From Mesorhizobium sp. L2C084A000 (GTDB lineage Bacteria > Pseudomonadota > Alphaproteobacteria > Rhizobiales > Rhizobiaceae), in the NCBI RefSeq assembly GCF_000502875.1, contig NZ_AYWX01000009.1, forward strand, positions 432,555 through 496,554: DNA of 64,000 nucleotides, written 5' to 3'. A program made the translations under genes and the position numbers. The notes under the pieces were generated by a model. It was not told where the DNA came from and ran no database searches. It saw nothing but the letters and a program-made list of their open reading frames with translations. Below, piece by piece: positions 33,717-42,226 of this stretch; positions within the stretch are counted from its first letter, which is position 1, and each line of letters opens with the position of its first letter.

Positions 33717-34347
33717 AACCATTCCTGCCAAGGATGGCCAAAGGGTTGTCCAGCCGGTTACCCAAGCCACTCTGGTCAAGAAGGCAGCGCCGAAATCCGA
33801 CTACAAGCCGGCCGACGTGTCGCCGCAGCGGCGCGTGCAGCGTTCCTTTGCGGTCCGGCTGTGGTCGATCAGGCACTCGCGCCTGCTCGAATGGTTCTAC
33901 GGCAAGTTCGCCGACATGTTCCTGCTCCTTCATCCCCTGTGGAAAGGCATCGGCTACGGCCGTGTCGAAGGACCGATCAAATTCGTCGAGAAGCGCGTCA
34001 AGGGCTTCATGTTCGACTGCCGCATGTGCGGCCAGTGCATCTTGTCCTCGACCGGCATGTCGTGCCCGATGAACTGCCCCAAGCAATTGCGCAACGGCCC
34101 TTGCGGCGGTGTCCGCGCCAACGGCAATTGCGAGGTCGAACCCGATATGCCGTGCGTCTGGGTCAAGGCCTGGGAAGGCTCGCAGAACATGGTGCACAGT
34201 GACAGGATCCTGACCGTGCAGAAGCCGGTCGACCAGTCGCTGCGCGAAACCTCGGCCTGGCTGCGGGTGACCGCGCAGGCGGCCGCCGCGAGCGAAGCCG
34301 CCGCTGCCGCCAAGAATGGGGCGGCAAACACCGGGGCATCGGAATGA
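33709..34347 (+). CDS. metV: MetV-like Fe-S subunit (methylene-THF reductase C-terminal family)
   Basis: 212 residues. The family (PF12225) is the partner of MetF in MetVF enzymes of acetogens. Eight cysteines in the middle (104, 107, 110, 119, 123, 132, 141, 149) appear as 'CRMCGQCILSSTGMSCPMNC' and 'NGPCGG', enough for one or two 4Fe-4S clusters. It overlaps metF by four bases (ATGA) and the PF13769 gene by eight. In acetogens this subunit feeds electrons between a carrier and MetF. Here the reaction would run in reverse, oxidising methyl-THF (inference). Confidence 0.85.
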   Translation: MSETIPAKDGQRVVQPVTQATLVKKAAPKSDYKPADVSPQRRVQRSFAVRLWSIRHSRLLEWFYGKFADMFLLLHPLWKGIGYGRVEGPIKFVEKRVKGFMFDCRMCGQCILSSTGMSCPMNCPKQLRNGPCGGVRANGNCEVEPDMPCVWVKAWEGSQNMVHSDRILTVQKPVDQSLRETSAWLRVTAQAAAASEAAAAAKNGAANTGASE

Positions 34348-35435
34348 TCGGCCGCCAGCGCGACGAGAATCCGGCCGGCATCGATCTGCCGCTCGATCCC
34401 CTGCCCGGCCATACTTCGCGCGGCCGGCTGGAGCGCGTGCTTCGGCGCGGCGAGTTCGCGGTGACGACCGAGCTCAACCCGCCCGACAGCGCCGATCCGG
34501 AAGACGTCTACAACAGGGCAAAAATCTTCGACGGCTGGGTCGACGCCATCAACGCCGTCGACGCCTCGGGCGCCAATTGCCACATGTCGTCAGTCGGCAT
34601 CTGCGCGTTGCTGACCCGCATGGGCTATGCGCCGATCATGCAGATCGCCTGCCGCGACAAGAACCGCATCGCCATCCAGGGCGACGTGCTGGGCGGGGCC
34701 GCGATGGGCGTCGCCAACATGCTGTGCCTGACCGGAGACGGTGTGCAGGCTGGCGACCAGCCGGGCGCCAAGCCGGTATTCGATCTCGACTGCATGTCGC
34801 TCTTGGAAACCTGCCGCATCATGCGCGACAACGGCAAGTTCCTGTCCGGCCGCAAGCTGACGACGCCGCCGCAGCTTTTCCTGGGTGCTGCGATCAACCC
34901 GTTCGCGCCGCCGATCGATTTCCGGCCGCATCGCCTGGGCAAGAAGATCGCCGCCGGCGCGCAATTCGTACAGAGCCAATATTGCTTCGACGTGCCGATG
35001 TTCCGCACCTACATGCAAAAGGTGCGCGACCTCGGCTACACCGAAAAATGCTTCATCCTGGTTGGCGTCGGCCCGTTGGCCTCGGCCAAGACGGCCAAAT
35101 GGATCCGCTCCAACGTGCCTGGCATCCATATCCCCGATTCTGTCATCAAGCGGCTGGAAGGCGCCCAGGACCAGAAGAAGGAAGGCAAGCAGCTCTGCAT
35201 CGACATCATCAACGAGGTGAAGGAAATATCAGGCGTTTCCGGCGTCCATGTGATGGCCTACCGGCAGGAGGAATATGTCGCCGAGATCGTCGATGAATCG
35301 GGCGTGCTCAAGGGCCGCCAGCCGTGGAAGCGTGAGATTCGCCGCGACGACCAGATGGTCGCCGATCGGCTCGAGCACATACTGCACGACGACATTACCG
35401 AAACGCAGGTGGATATGGTGAAGACCGCGCACTGA
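34344..35435 (+). CDS. metF: Methylenetetrahydrofolate reductase (MetF-type)
   Basis: 363 residues with the MTHFR TIM-barrel features: 'AVTTELNPPDSADPEDVYNR' at the start, 'PIMQIACRDKNRIAIQGDVL' and 'GDGVQAGDQPGAKPVFDLD' in the flavin/folate region. It interconverts methyl-THF and methylene-THF. It is longer than typical bacterial MetF (about 300 residues). Located between metV and the methyl-THF:corrinoid methyltransferase, it most likely oxidises the methyl group from amine demethylation. Ends 82 bp before the next gene, with the palindrome at 35479 between them. Confidence 0.88.
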   Translation: MIGRQRDENPAGIDLPLDPLPGHTSRGRLERVLRRGEFAVTTELNPPDSADPEDVYNRAKIFDGWVDAINAVDASGANCHMSSVGICALLTRMGYAPIMQIACRDKNRIAIQGDVLGGAAMGVANMLCLTGDGVQAGDQPGAKPVFDLDCMSLLETCRIMRDNGKFLSGRKLTTPPQLFLGAAINPFAPPIDFRPHRLGKKIAAGAQFVQSQYCFDVPMFRTYMQKVRDLGYTEKCFILVGVGPLASAKTAKWIRSNVPGIHIPDSVIKRLEGAQDQKKEGKQLCIDIINEVKEISGVSGVHVMAYRQEEYVAEIVDESGVLKGRQPWKREIRRDDQMVADRLEHILHDDITETQVDMVKTAH

Positions 35436-35478
35436 CGGCGCGGACGGCCACCCATTCGCTTGAACGAAAACAGACAAC

Positions 35479-35500
35479 GATATAAAGAAATCTTTATATC
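35479..35500. promoter_or_regulatory. Perfect palindrome GATATAAAGA-AA-TCTTTATATC
   Basis: Two perfect 10-base arms around AA, ending 16 bp before the ATG at 35517. The inner ATAAAGA-NN-TCTTTAT core is identical to that before the homocysteine methyltransferase (15058-15077). It probably overlaps a promoter internal to the operon. Candidate ArsR-type (SahR-like) operator sensing S-adenosylhomocysteine; this assignment is from memory. Confidence 0.75.
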
Positions 35501-35516
35501 ACGGCGGAGAGACTTC

Positions 35517-36491
35517 ATGACCCGTACCATTGTCGCCTCGGCGACACGAGAAATCATCATCGGCTTCGACCAGCCGTTCTGCGTGATCGGTGAACGCATC
35601 AATCCGACCGGCCGCAAGAAGCTGGCCGCCGAGATGATCGCGGGCAATTTCGAGACCGTCATCAGGGACGCATTGGAGCAGGCAGCCTGCGGCGCCACCA
35701 TGCTCGACGTCAACGCGGGCGTCACCTCGGTCAATCCGAACGAGACCGAACCCGGCCTCTTGGTGCAGACGCTGGAGATCGTGCAAGGGCTTGTCGACCT
35801 GCCGCTGTCGATCGACAGCTCCGTCACCGCCGCGATCGAAGCCGCGTTGAAGGTCGCCAAGGGCCGCCCGCTGGTCAACTCCGTCACCGGCGAGGAAGAA
35901 AAGCTCGAAGCCATCCTGCCGCTGGTCAAGAAGTACAATGTGCCTGTCGTCGCCATCTCCAACGACGAGACCGGCATTTCGATGGACCCGGACGTGCGCT
36001 TTGCCGTCGCCAAGAAGATCGTGCAGCGCTGCGCCGATTTCGGCATCCCCGCGCATGACGTCGTCGTCGACCCGCTGGTCATGCCGATCGGCGCGCTGGG
36101 CGATGCCGGCCGCCAGGTCTTCGCGCTGCTGCGACGCCTGCGCGAAGAGCTCAAGGTCAACACCACCTGCGGCCTGTCCAACATCTCCTTCGGCCTGCCG
36201 CATCGCCACGGCATCAACGCCGCCTTCATCCCGATGGTGATCGGCGCCGGCATGACGTCAGCCATCATGAACCCGGTGCGTCCGCAGGAAATGGAAGCCG
36301 TGCGCGGCGCCAATGTGCTGAACGGCACCGACGAGAACTGCACCAACTGGATCCGTACCTACAAGGACTATAAGCCGGCAGAAGGCGGCCAGGCCGTTGC
36401 CGCCCCGACGCAGGTCAATGCGCCGGGCGACGGCGCCGGCAATGGCGGTCGCCGCCGTGGCGGTCGTGAAGCCCGGATGGGCCGAGGATAA
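35517..36491 (+). CDS. Methyltetrahydrofolate:corrinoid methyltransferase (MtgA/AcsE-like)
   Basis: 324 residues from the ATG at 35517 behind GGCGGAGAG. A pterin-binding barrel: 'FCVIGERINPTGRKKLA', 'ATMLDVNAGVTSVNPNETEP', 'LSIDSSV' and 'TTCGLSNISFGLPHRHGINA', the last with the asparagine used in AcsE/MetH to activate methyl-THF. It moves the methyl between methylcobamide and THF. The core is about 280 residues; the remaining 40 or so form a Gly/Arg-rich tail (GGRRRGGREARMGRG) not expected in AcsE. The ASKHA gene starts 11 bp downstream. Confidence 0.88.
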   Translation: MTRTIVASATREIIIGFDQPFCVIGERINPTGRKKLAAEMIAGNFETVIRDALEQAACGATMLDVNAGVTSVNPNETEPGLLVQTLEIVQGLVDLPLSIDSSVTAAIEAALKVAKGRPLVNSVTGEEEKLEAILPLVKKYNVPVVAISNDETGISMDPDVRFAVAKKIVQRCADFGIPAHDVVVDPLVMPIGALGDAGRQVFALLRRLREELKVNTTCGLSNISFGLPHRHGINAAFIPMVIGAGMTSAIMNPVRPQEMEAVRGANVLNGTDENCTNWIRTYKDYKPAEGGQAVAAPTQVNAPGDGAGNGGRRRGGREARMGRG

Positions 36492-36501
36492 GCGCGCAAT
36501 C

Positions 36502-38592
36502 GTGAACTCACCTGCAAACATCACCGATCCGCTCGTGCTTTTCATGCCGTCCGGCAAGCGCGGGCGGTTTCCTGTCGGCACGCCGGTGCTTGATGCCGCG
36601 CGCCAGCTTGGTGTCTATGTCGAAAGTGTGTGCGGCGGACGCGCCACCTGCGGGCGCTGCCAGATCGAAGTGCAGGAAGGCAATTTCGCCAAGCACAAGA
36701 TCACCTCCTCCAACGACCACATCACGCCCAAGGGTGCCAAGGAAGAGCGCTATGAGCGCGTCCGCGGCCTGCCCGAACGGCGCCGCCTCTCTTGCTCGGC
36801 GCAGATCCTCGGCGACCTCGTCATCGACGTGCCGCAGGATACGGTCATCAACGCGCAGACCATCCGCAAGGATGCCGACACCAGGGTGATCGCCCGCGAT
36901 GCGGCGATCCGCATGTGCTATGTCGAGATCGAAGAACCCGACATGCACAAGCCGCTCGGCGATCTCGACCGGCTGAAGATCGCGCTGATGCACGACTGGG
37001 GCTTGAAAAGCCTTGATTTCGATTTTCATCTGCTGCCGCAGGTGCAAGGCATCCTGCGCAAGGGCAACTGGACGGCGACCGCCGCCATCTACAAGGATGC
37101 CGACTCAGAGACAGCGCGCGTCGTGGCGCTGTGGCCCGGCCTCAAGAACGAAGCCTATGGGCTGGCTTGCGACATCGGCTCGACCACCATCGCCATGCAT
37201 CTGGTATCGCTGCTGTCGGGCCGCGTCGCCGCCTCGTCCGGCACGTCGAACCCGCAGATCCGCTTCGGCGAGGATCTGATGAGCCGCGTCTCCTATGTGA
37301 TGATGAACCCGGATGGTCGCGAAGGCATGACGGTTGCCGTGCGTGAGGCGATCTCGGGCCTGGTCGACAAGGTCTGCGCCGAAGGCAATGTCCAGCGCAA
37401 CGACATCCTGGACAGCGTCTTCGTCGGCAATCCGATCATGCACCATCTGTTCCTCGGCATCGATCCGACCGAGCTTGGCGGCGCGCCCTTTGCGCTGGCC
37501 GTTTCGGGCGCCGTGCATATCAAGGCATCCGACATCGGCTTGAAGCTCAACCAGGGCGCCAGGCTCTACATGCTGCCTTGCATCGCCGGCCATGTCGGAG
37601 CGGACGCGGCGGCGGTGACGCTGTCGGAAGGCCCGCATCGCCAGGACGAGATGATGCTGATCGTCGATGTCGGCACCAATGCCGAGATCGTACTCGGCAA
37701 TCGCCAGCGGGTGGTTGCGGCTTCCTCGCCCACCGGCCCTGCCTTCGAGGGTGCCGAAATCTCCGGCGGCCAGCGGGCAGCACCCGGCGCCATCGAGCGC
37801 GTGCGCATCGACCCAGACACGCTGGAGCCGAAATACCGCGTCATCGGCTCGGAACTGTGGTCCGACGAACCGGGCTTCCTGGAGAGCGTCCAGGCAACCG
37901 GCGTCACCGGCATCTGCGGTTCCGGCATCATCGAGGTGGTGGCCGAGATGTATCTCGCCGGCATCATTTCCGAGGACGGCGTCATCGACGGCGGGCTTTC
38001 GGCCCGTTCGCCGCGCGTCACCGCCAACGGCCGCACCTTCTCCTATGTGCTGAAGGAAGGCTCCGCCGCATTGACGGAAGATGGGCCGAAGATCACCATC
38101 ACCCAGACCGATGTGCGCGCCATTCAGCTTGCCAAGGCAGCGCTTTATGCCGGGACCAAGCTGTTGATGGAAAAGCAGAACACCGAGCATGTCGACCGCA
38201 TCCATTTCGCCGGCGCCTTCGGCTCCTTCATCGATCCGAAATACGCCATGGTGCTCGGGCTGATCCCGGATTGCGACCTCGACAAGGTCTCGGCCGTCGG
38301 CAACGCCGCAGGTGCCGGCGCCCGCATGGCGCTGCTCAATCGCGGCTACCGCCGCGAGATCGAGGACACGGTCAGCAAGATCGAGAAGATCGAGACGGCG
38401 CTGGAACCGAAATTCCAGGAGCATTTCGTCTACGCCATGGCGCTGCCCAACAAGGTCGATCCGTTCCCAAAACTGTCGGCAGCGGTGAAACTGCCGCCGC
38501 GCAAGACGGTCAGCGAGGACGGTGTTGCCGGCGACGCTGCTCCGCGACGGCGTTCGCGCGAAGGCCACGCCGCCAGGCGTGGACGGGAATAA
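36502..38592 (+). CDS. 2Fe-2S/ASKHA corrinoid-activation protein (RACo-like)
   Basis: 696 residues from the GTG at 36502, after GAGGATAAG; the frame extends upstream only as overlap with the previous gene. N-terminal 2Fe-2S ferredoxin with Cys44, Cys50, Cys53 and Cys98 (C-x5-C-x2-C), then an ASKHA ATPase region with 'ACDIGSTTIAMHLVSL' and 'LIVDVGTNAEIVLGN' (DUF4445). RamA/RACo/AtoD-type proteins use ATP to reduce inactive Co(II) corrinoid to Co(I). In an aerobic organism the corrinoid would be oxidised often, making this step essential. The C-terminus is an Arg-rich tail (PRRRSREGHAARRGRE). Confidence 0.88.
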   Translation: MNSPANITDPLVLFMPSGKRGRFPVGTPVLDAARQLGVYVESVCGGRATCGRCQIEVQEGNFAKHKITSSNDHITPKGAKEERYERVRGLPERRRLSCSAQILGDLVIDVPQDTVINAQTIRKDADTRVIARDAAIRMCYVEIEEPDMHKPLGDLDRLKIALMHDWGLKSLDFDFHLLPQVQGILRKGNWTATAAIYKDADSETARVVALWPGLKNEAYGLACDIGSTTIAMHLVSLLSGRVAASSGTSNPQIRFGEDLMSRVSYVMMNPDGREGMTVAVREAISGLVDKVCAEGNVQRNDILDSVFVGNPIMHHLFLGIDPTELGGAPFALAVSGAVHIKASDIGLKLNQGARLYMLPCIAGHVGADAAAVTLSEGPHRQDEMMLIVDVGTNAEIVLGNRQRVVAASSPTGPAFEGAEISGGQRAAPGAIERVRIDPDTLEPKYRVIGSELWSDEPGFLESVQATGVTGICGSGIIEVVAEMYLAGIISEDGVIDGGLSARSPRVTANGRTFSYVLKEGSAALTEDGPKITITQTDVRAIQLAKAALYAGTKLLMEKQNTEHVDRIHFAGAFGSFIDPKYAMVLGLIPDCDLDKVSAVGNAAGAGARMALLNRGYRREIEDTVSKIEKIETALEPKFQEHFVYAMALPNKVDPFPKLSAAVKLPPRKTVSEDGVAGDAAPRRRSREGHAARRGRE

Positions 38593-38620
38593 GCGGCCGC
38601 GCCCACCGCCTTTCCAAACT

Positions 38621-38660
38621 CATTTGCATGCAAATGTTTCCGGATCGCTTGATCCGGAAA
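38621..38660. terminator. Palindrome plus stem-loop after the methyl-transfer operon
   Basis: CATTTGCATGCAAATG (38621-38636) is a perfect 16 bp palindrome. It is followed by TTTCCGGATC-GCTT-GATCCGGAAA (38637-38660), a perfect 10 bp stem. No strong T-run follows, so termination is only likely; it may be a dispersed repeat. Confidence 0.5.
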
Positions 38661-38774
38661 CCAAAACGCTGTTTTCGTGAAATTCGCCAGATACATGGCA
38701 GGCGCATTCAACCGGCATCGAATGGCAGGCTGGAGATATCTTTCAGCCGTCGCAACGCTCCAGAGGAGACAACG

Positions 38775-38960
38775 ATGTCAATGCTCGAAAGCCTCGGCCG
38801 CCATGGCACGGCCATCAAGAATGCTCACGACCGCAGCAAGGCGCGGCGCTTGTTGAACAGCCTGCCGCCTGAGATTCAGAAGGACATCGGCTGGCCGGTG
38901 TCGCCGCGGTCCAGCGAAAAGGCAGCACTCATCAACACCATCTGGAGCGCCGCGCGCTGA
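38775..38960 (+). CDS. 61-residue DUF1127-like micro-protein
   Basis: Starts behind CAGAGGAGACAACG. MSMLESLGRHGTAIKN is followed by a basic helix and 'NSLPPEIQKDIGWP'. It is the same length as, and clearly related to, the protein at 41286-41471: both have 'MS.L.SLGR' and 'SLP.E.QKDIGWP'. The pattern resembles DUF1127, small Arg-rich proteins that in rhizobia and Agrobacterium affect RNA turnover and phosphate or carbon metabolism. The role here is unknown. Confidence 0.75.
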   Translation: MSMLESLGRHGTAIKNAHDRSKARRLLNSLPPEIQKDIGWPVSPRSSEKAALINTIWSAAR

Positions 38961-39193
38961 TGACCTTCGCCGACAAATGCAAATTGCTCGGCATGCGCCG
39001 GGGATCTCGCATGTCCCCGGCGACCACCAGCAACCGGCTGCGTGCCGCACTTTTGCCGCGCCGCTGAGCACCGCGGCGCGGATCACACCACCGTGTAGAT
39101 ACGGCGCGAATCTTGACATTTTCGGCCACGGCACGATCTTCGAAGATAGTGGGGGTTCTCTTAGTCGGCTTTGGCCGAAGTTCGCGTATCCGC

Positions 39194-40141
39194 ATGCCAA
39201 GTTTGAAAAGCCATGTCGTGTCTTTTGTCCTGCGGCACAGCCGCAAGCAGGCATTTGCCAGTCCGGAAAATCTGCAGCGCTGGATCGCGGCCGCGCGCAA
39301 GACCGAGAACCACCGGCCGCCCGCCTCGCTGCACCAGCGTCTCGACATCGAGATGCATACGGTCGATGGCTTCCCCGTCTACGAAATCGCACCCAGGACC
39401 GGCGAAAAGAAGCGGATTCTCTACTTGCACGGTGGTGCCTATGTCTTTGAAATCACACCCTATCATTGGCACCTAATCGCCGAGATGGCGGATCGGCTGG
39501 GCTACGGGATCACGGTGCCGATCTATCCAATCGCTCCCGAACACGATTTCCATGCCATGTTCGGAATGGTTGGCGATGTCTACCGGCAGATGCTCACCGA
39601 GACGGAAGCCGAAGACATCGTCTTCATGGGCGATTCCGCCGGCGGCAATATGGCTGTGGTGTTGACCATGATGGCCGCCGAAGAAGGACTGCCCCTACCG
39701 TCGCGGCATGTGCTCATTTCGCCGGGTCTCGACGTGTCGCTCACCAATCCCGCAGTGTTCGAGGCGGAACGCAACGACCCTTGGCTGGGCATAGCTGGCG
39801 GACGAGAGGCAATTCGCCTGTACAGTGCCGGCATCGATCCCAGCGATTGGCACATCAGCCCGGTCTATGGAGATTTGTCCGTGCTGCCAAGAACGCTGCT
39901 TTTGACCGGCTCGCGCGATCTTTTGACTCCCGACAATCTGATCTTCGCCGAAAAAGCCCGCGCAGCCGGCGTTGAAATCGATCTTGTCTATGAGGAAGGC
40001 ATGTTCCACGTCTGGCCGCTGATCGACATGCCGGAAGCGCGGCGCGCCCGCGAGCGCATCGTCGAATTTCTCGGGGAGAGCCGGATCGTACAAGATACGA
40101 GATTAAGGCCTGAACAGCGCCCAGCCGAAGCGGCGGAGTAG
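39194..40141 (+). CDS. Alpha/beta hydrolase (HSL-type esterase/lipase)
   Basis: 315 residues from the ATG at 39194; an ATG at 39113 is less likely. Hormone-sensitive-lipase family: oxyanion 'LYLHGGAYVF' (about 77-86), nucleophile 'GDSAGGN' (about 150), aspartate in 'TGSRDLLTPDN' and histidine in 'GMFHVWPL'. It hydrolyses esters of short or medium acyl chains, with the substrate not predictable. It faces a convergent LysR gene. Confidence 0.85.
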   Translation: MPSLKSHVVSFVLRHSRKQAFASPENLQRWIAAARKTENHRPPASLHQRLDIEMHTVDGFPVYEIAPRTGEKKRILYLHGGAYVFEITPYHWHLIAEMADRLGYGITVPIYPIAPEHDFHAMFGMVGDVYRQMLTETEAEDIVFMGDSAGGNMAVVLTMMAAEEGLPLPSRHVLISPGLDVSLTNPAVFEAERNDPWLGIAGGREAIRLYSAGIDPSDWHISPVYGDLSVLPRTLLLTGSRDLLTPDNLIFAEKARAAGVEIDLVYEEGMFHVWPLIDMPEARRARERIVEFLGESRIVQDTRLRPEQRPAEAAE

Positions 40142-40167
40142 CTTATATAATCGTCCTTACCAGCCGG

Positions 40168-41067
40168 TCAGAACTTGCCGGTTTCCCGAAACACTTCGAA
40201 GGTCGCGCGAATGTGGTCGGCAACGGCCTTGACCGGGGCACTGGCATCCGGCGCCACAACCATCGCCAGATTGTAGGTCCCGATGTCGGGCATGCCGTCC
40301 TTCGGGCAGAGTTCGACCATGTCATTGCCGAGGAACGACTTCGGCAATGGCGCCACGGCGAGATCGGACATGATCGCGGCGCGCTGGCCGGCCGTGTGTG
40401 CGCTCATATAGGCGATGCGGTAGTTGCGGCCCTCGCGGCCAAGCGCGTCGAGCGCCCCGGCACGCCAGGCGCAGCCCTCTTCCCAAAGCGACACCGGCAA
40501 GGGCTCGCGCAAATGCGCGCAGCCGCCCTTGGCGCCGGCCCAGACGATCGGCTCGGTCAGCAGCACCTCGGCGCCGAGCGCGCTGGTCTTGTAGGAATTG
40601 GTCAACAGCGTGATGTCGAGCGCCCGGTCGTCCATGCGCCGGCGCAGATTGCTGCTCTGGTCTATGGTGACGTCGACGGCGATCGACGGATGCGACTGCG
40701 CGAAACGCTTCAACACATGCGGCAGCACGCGCTCACCGTAATCGTCCGGCGAGCCAAGCCGCACCACACCGACAATCTCGGGAATGATGAACTTCGACAC
40801 CACCTCGCGATTAATGGACAGCAGCCGGCGGGCATAGCCGAGCAGCATCTCGCCGTCCGTGGTCAGCGACACCGAGCGAGCGTCGCGCGCGAACACGGAG
40901 CGGCCGAGAATGTCCTCGAGCTTCTTGATCTGCATGGAAACGGCCGACGGCGTGCGGAACACGGCATTGGCGGCGGTGGTGAAGCTGCCGGTCTCGGCAA
41001 TCGCCACGAACGTGCGCAAAACATCGAGATCGAGCAGTGGCAGCGGATGATTGAGCGGGGCGTTCAT
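40168..41067 (-). CDS. LysR-family regulator
   Basis: 299 residues with an N-terminal HTH ('GSFTTAANAVFRTPSAVSMQ', about 27-46) and a C-terminal substrate-binding domain. Its target is unclear: the neighbours are a convergent esterase and, upstream and divergent, the 61-residue micro-protein at 41286, which LysR proteins could control across the 218 bp gap. Confidence 0.88.
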   Translation of the reverse strand: MNAPLNHPLPLLDLDVLRTFVAIAETGSFTTAANAVFRTPSAVSMQIKKLEDILGRSVFARDARSVSLTTDGEMLLGYARRLLSINREVVSKFIIPEIVGVVRLGSPDDYGERVLPHVLKRFAQSHPSIAVDVTIDQSSNLRRRMDDRALDITLLTNSYKTSALGAEVLLTEPIVWAGAKGGCAHLREPLPVSLWEEGCAWRAGALDALGREGRNYRIAYMSAHTAGQRAAIMSDLAVAPLPKSFLGNDMVELCPKDGMPDIGTYNLAMVVAPDASAPVKAVADHIRATFEVFRETGKF

Positions 41068-41285
41068 GGCAACCGACCTTCAATTTTTCTGATACAAAAC
41101 ATCATTCCATTTCGTTTGATTGAACATCAGAATGGGTGGATAGTCAACTCCATCGAAGCAGTAGCTGCCCCAAGCAGCCATGAAACGACCTCGACACAGA
41201 CCTGCATTCGACACGAAATGAAGTTGAAACAAACCCGCAGTAGCCAACTCGCTGTCTGGCACTAGCCAACCCAAAGGAGAAAGAG

Positions 41286-41471
41286 ATGTCTATCCTGTCG
41301 TCCCTTGGTCGCATCGCGACCGAATTCAGCGCGGCACGCGCGCGCTATCAGACCGAGCGCGCTATCCGCTCCCTGCCGATCGAACTGCAGAAGGACATCG
41401 GCTGGCCTGAAGCTTCCGACACCAAGACCGGTACTCGCAATGGCATCGGATCCTGGGCTGGAGCAAAGTAG
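41286..41471 (+). CDS. 61-residue DUF1127-like micro-protein (second copy)
   Basis: AAAGGAGAAAGAG precedes the ATG. MSILSSLGRIATEFSAARAR, a basic helix, then 'RSLPIELQKDIGWP'. Paralogue of 38775-38960. It is followed 20 bp after the stop by a strong terminator, so it is a single-gene transcript, as usual for abundant small proteins. Confidence 0.8.
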   Translation: MSILSSLGRIATEFSAARARYQTERAIRSLPIELQKDIGWPEASDTKTGTRNGIGSWAGAK

Positions 41472-41809
41472 ATCGTGTGTACCATGTGCTGAAGGCCTGC
41501 CGCGCAGCCCGCCCGGCAGGCCTTCTCTGTTTTACTTGTATTCAACTGAGCTTTGGAGCCATGTCGCCGGCGCATGACGCATATGAGAAAGCCGCATAGC
41601 GGCTCCTGTTTCCAATTAATGCCTTGTAAATAATCGTAAATTTTGGGCACCTTGCTCAAATCTGTCGCAATCGATGTCGCATTTCATATCAAGCGCTTCG
41701 CTTTTGCGATTTAGTTTCTACTTACACAAGCCTATATCAGCGCCAGCAAACGAGCTGCCCCACTCCATCAAGCGAAGGCGACCCGTCTAAGCAACAAATG
41801 GAGATGATT
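41472..41809. other. 338-bp gene-free stretch with terminator and TGTCGC pair
   Basis: It holds the terminator at 41492-41524 and then a relatively AT-rich region. At 41663-41668 and 41675-41680 there are two TGTCGC copies in direct orientation, 12 bp apart. AGCCGC-ATA-GCGGCT near 41590 could form a small stem. The far end presumably carries the promoter of the 44-residue frame at 41810. No other gene is evident. Confidence 0.5.
41492..41524 (+). terminator. Rho-independent terminator of the micro-protein gene
   Basis: AAGGCCTGCCG (41492-41502) pairs with CGGCAGGCCTT (41514-41524), followed by CTCTGTTTT. Confidence 0.85.
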
Positions 41810-41944
41810 ATGAAGCTTTTTGCACGCCTCTTTGCCCGCCGCGAAATGAACCTGACCACCGCTCTCGAGCGTCAGCGTCTTGCCAACACCATGCCCGGCC
41901 AGACCGGCGCCATGAATGCGGCGCGCCTCGGCTTCATCGCCTGA
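41810..41944 (+). CDS. 44-residue small protein
   Basis: ATG at 41810 with GGAG about nine bases upstream. The product MKLFARLFARREMNLTTALE..., ending 'MNAARLGFIA', is a basic amphipathic peptide. A clear terminator starts 45 bp after the stop, so the transcript is about 200 bases long and may encode only this peptide. It may be related to the micro-proteins nearby by style but not by visible sequence. Confidence 0.55.
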   Translation: MKLFARLFARREMNLTTALERQRLANTMPGQTGAMNAARLGFIA

Positions 41945-41988
41945 AGATTTCTAGAGGCAGCGCATCCCTGCCGCTGCTTTAAAATTGC

Positions 41989-42023
41989 AACGCCGCCTGG
42001 CTCCAGCCAGAGCGGCGTTTTGT
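41989..42023 (+). terminator. Rho-independent terminator of the 44-residue gene
   Basis: AACGCCGC (41989-41996), a loop containing CTGGC/GCCAG, and GCGGCGTT (42012-42019), followed by TTGTT. Confidence 0.8.
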
Positions 42024-42100
42024 TCTGTGCGCAGGCCGTACGTTGCCCGTCCCTTGAACAGTTCGTGCCACTTCCAGGGCTCGCTGCACGCCGATTGCCC

Positions 42101-42196
42101 ATTTGCGACCCATGTCGCAAATTTAATCTTGTCGTAGCGGCGTAGCCGATTGACAGACATGGTTTTTCCTGATGTCGCTATGCTATTCGCGACATC
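42101..42196. promoter_or_regulatory. Two inverted TGTCGC-type repeats before the GlxA regulator
   Basis: ATTTGCGAC-CCAT-GTCGCAAAT (42101-42122) has perfect 9-base arms. GATGTCGC-N10-GCGACATC (42171-42196) has perfect 8-base arms and ends 30 bp before the start. Both contain TGTCGC or GTCGCAA units, the half-site type expected for GlxA/ArgR/GbdR regulators. Autoregulation is likely. Confidence 0.6.
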
Positions 42197-42226
42197 CTGT
42201 TCGCGCCATGGCTGTGTGAGGTTCCC

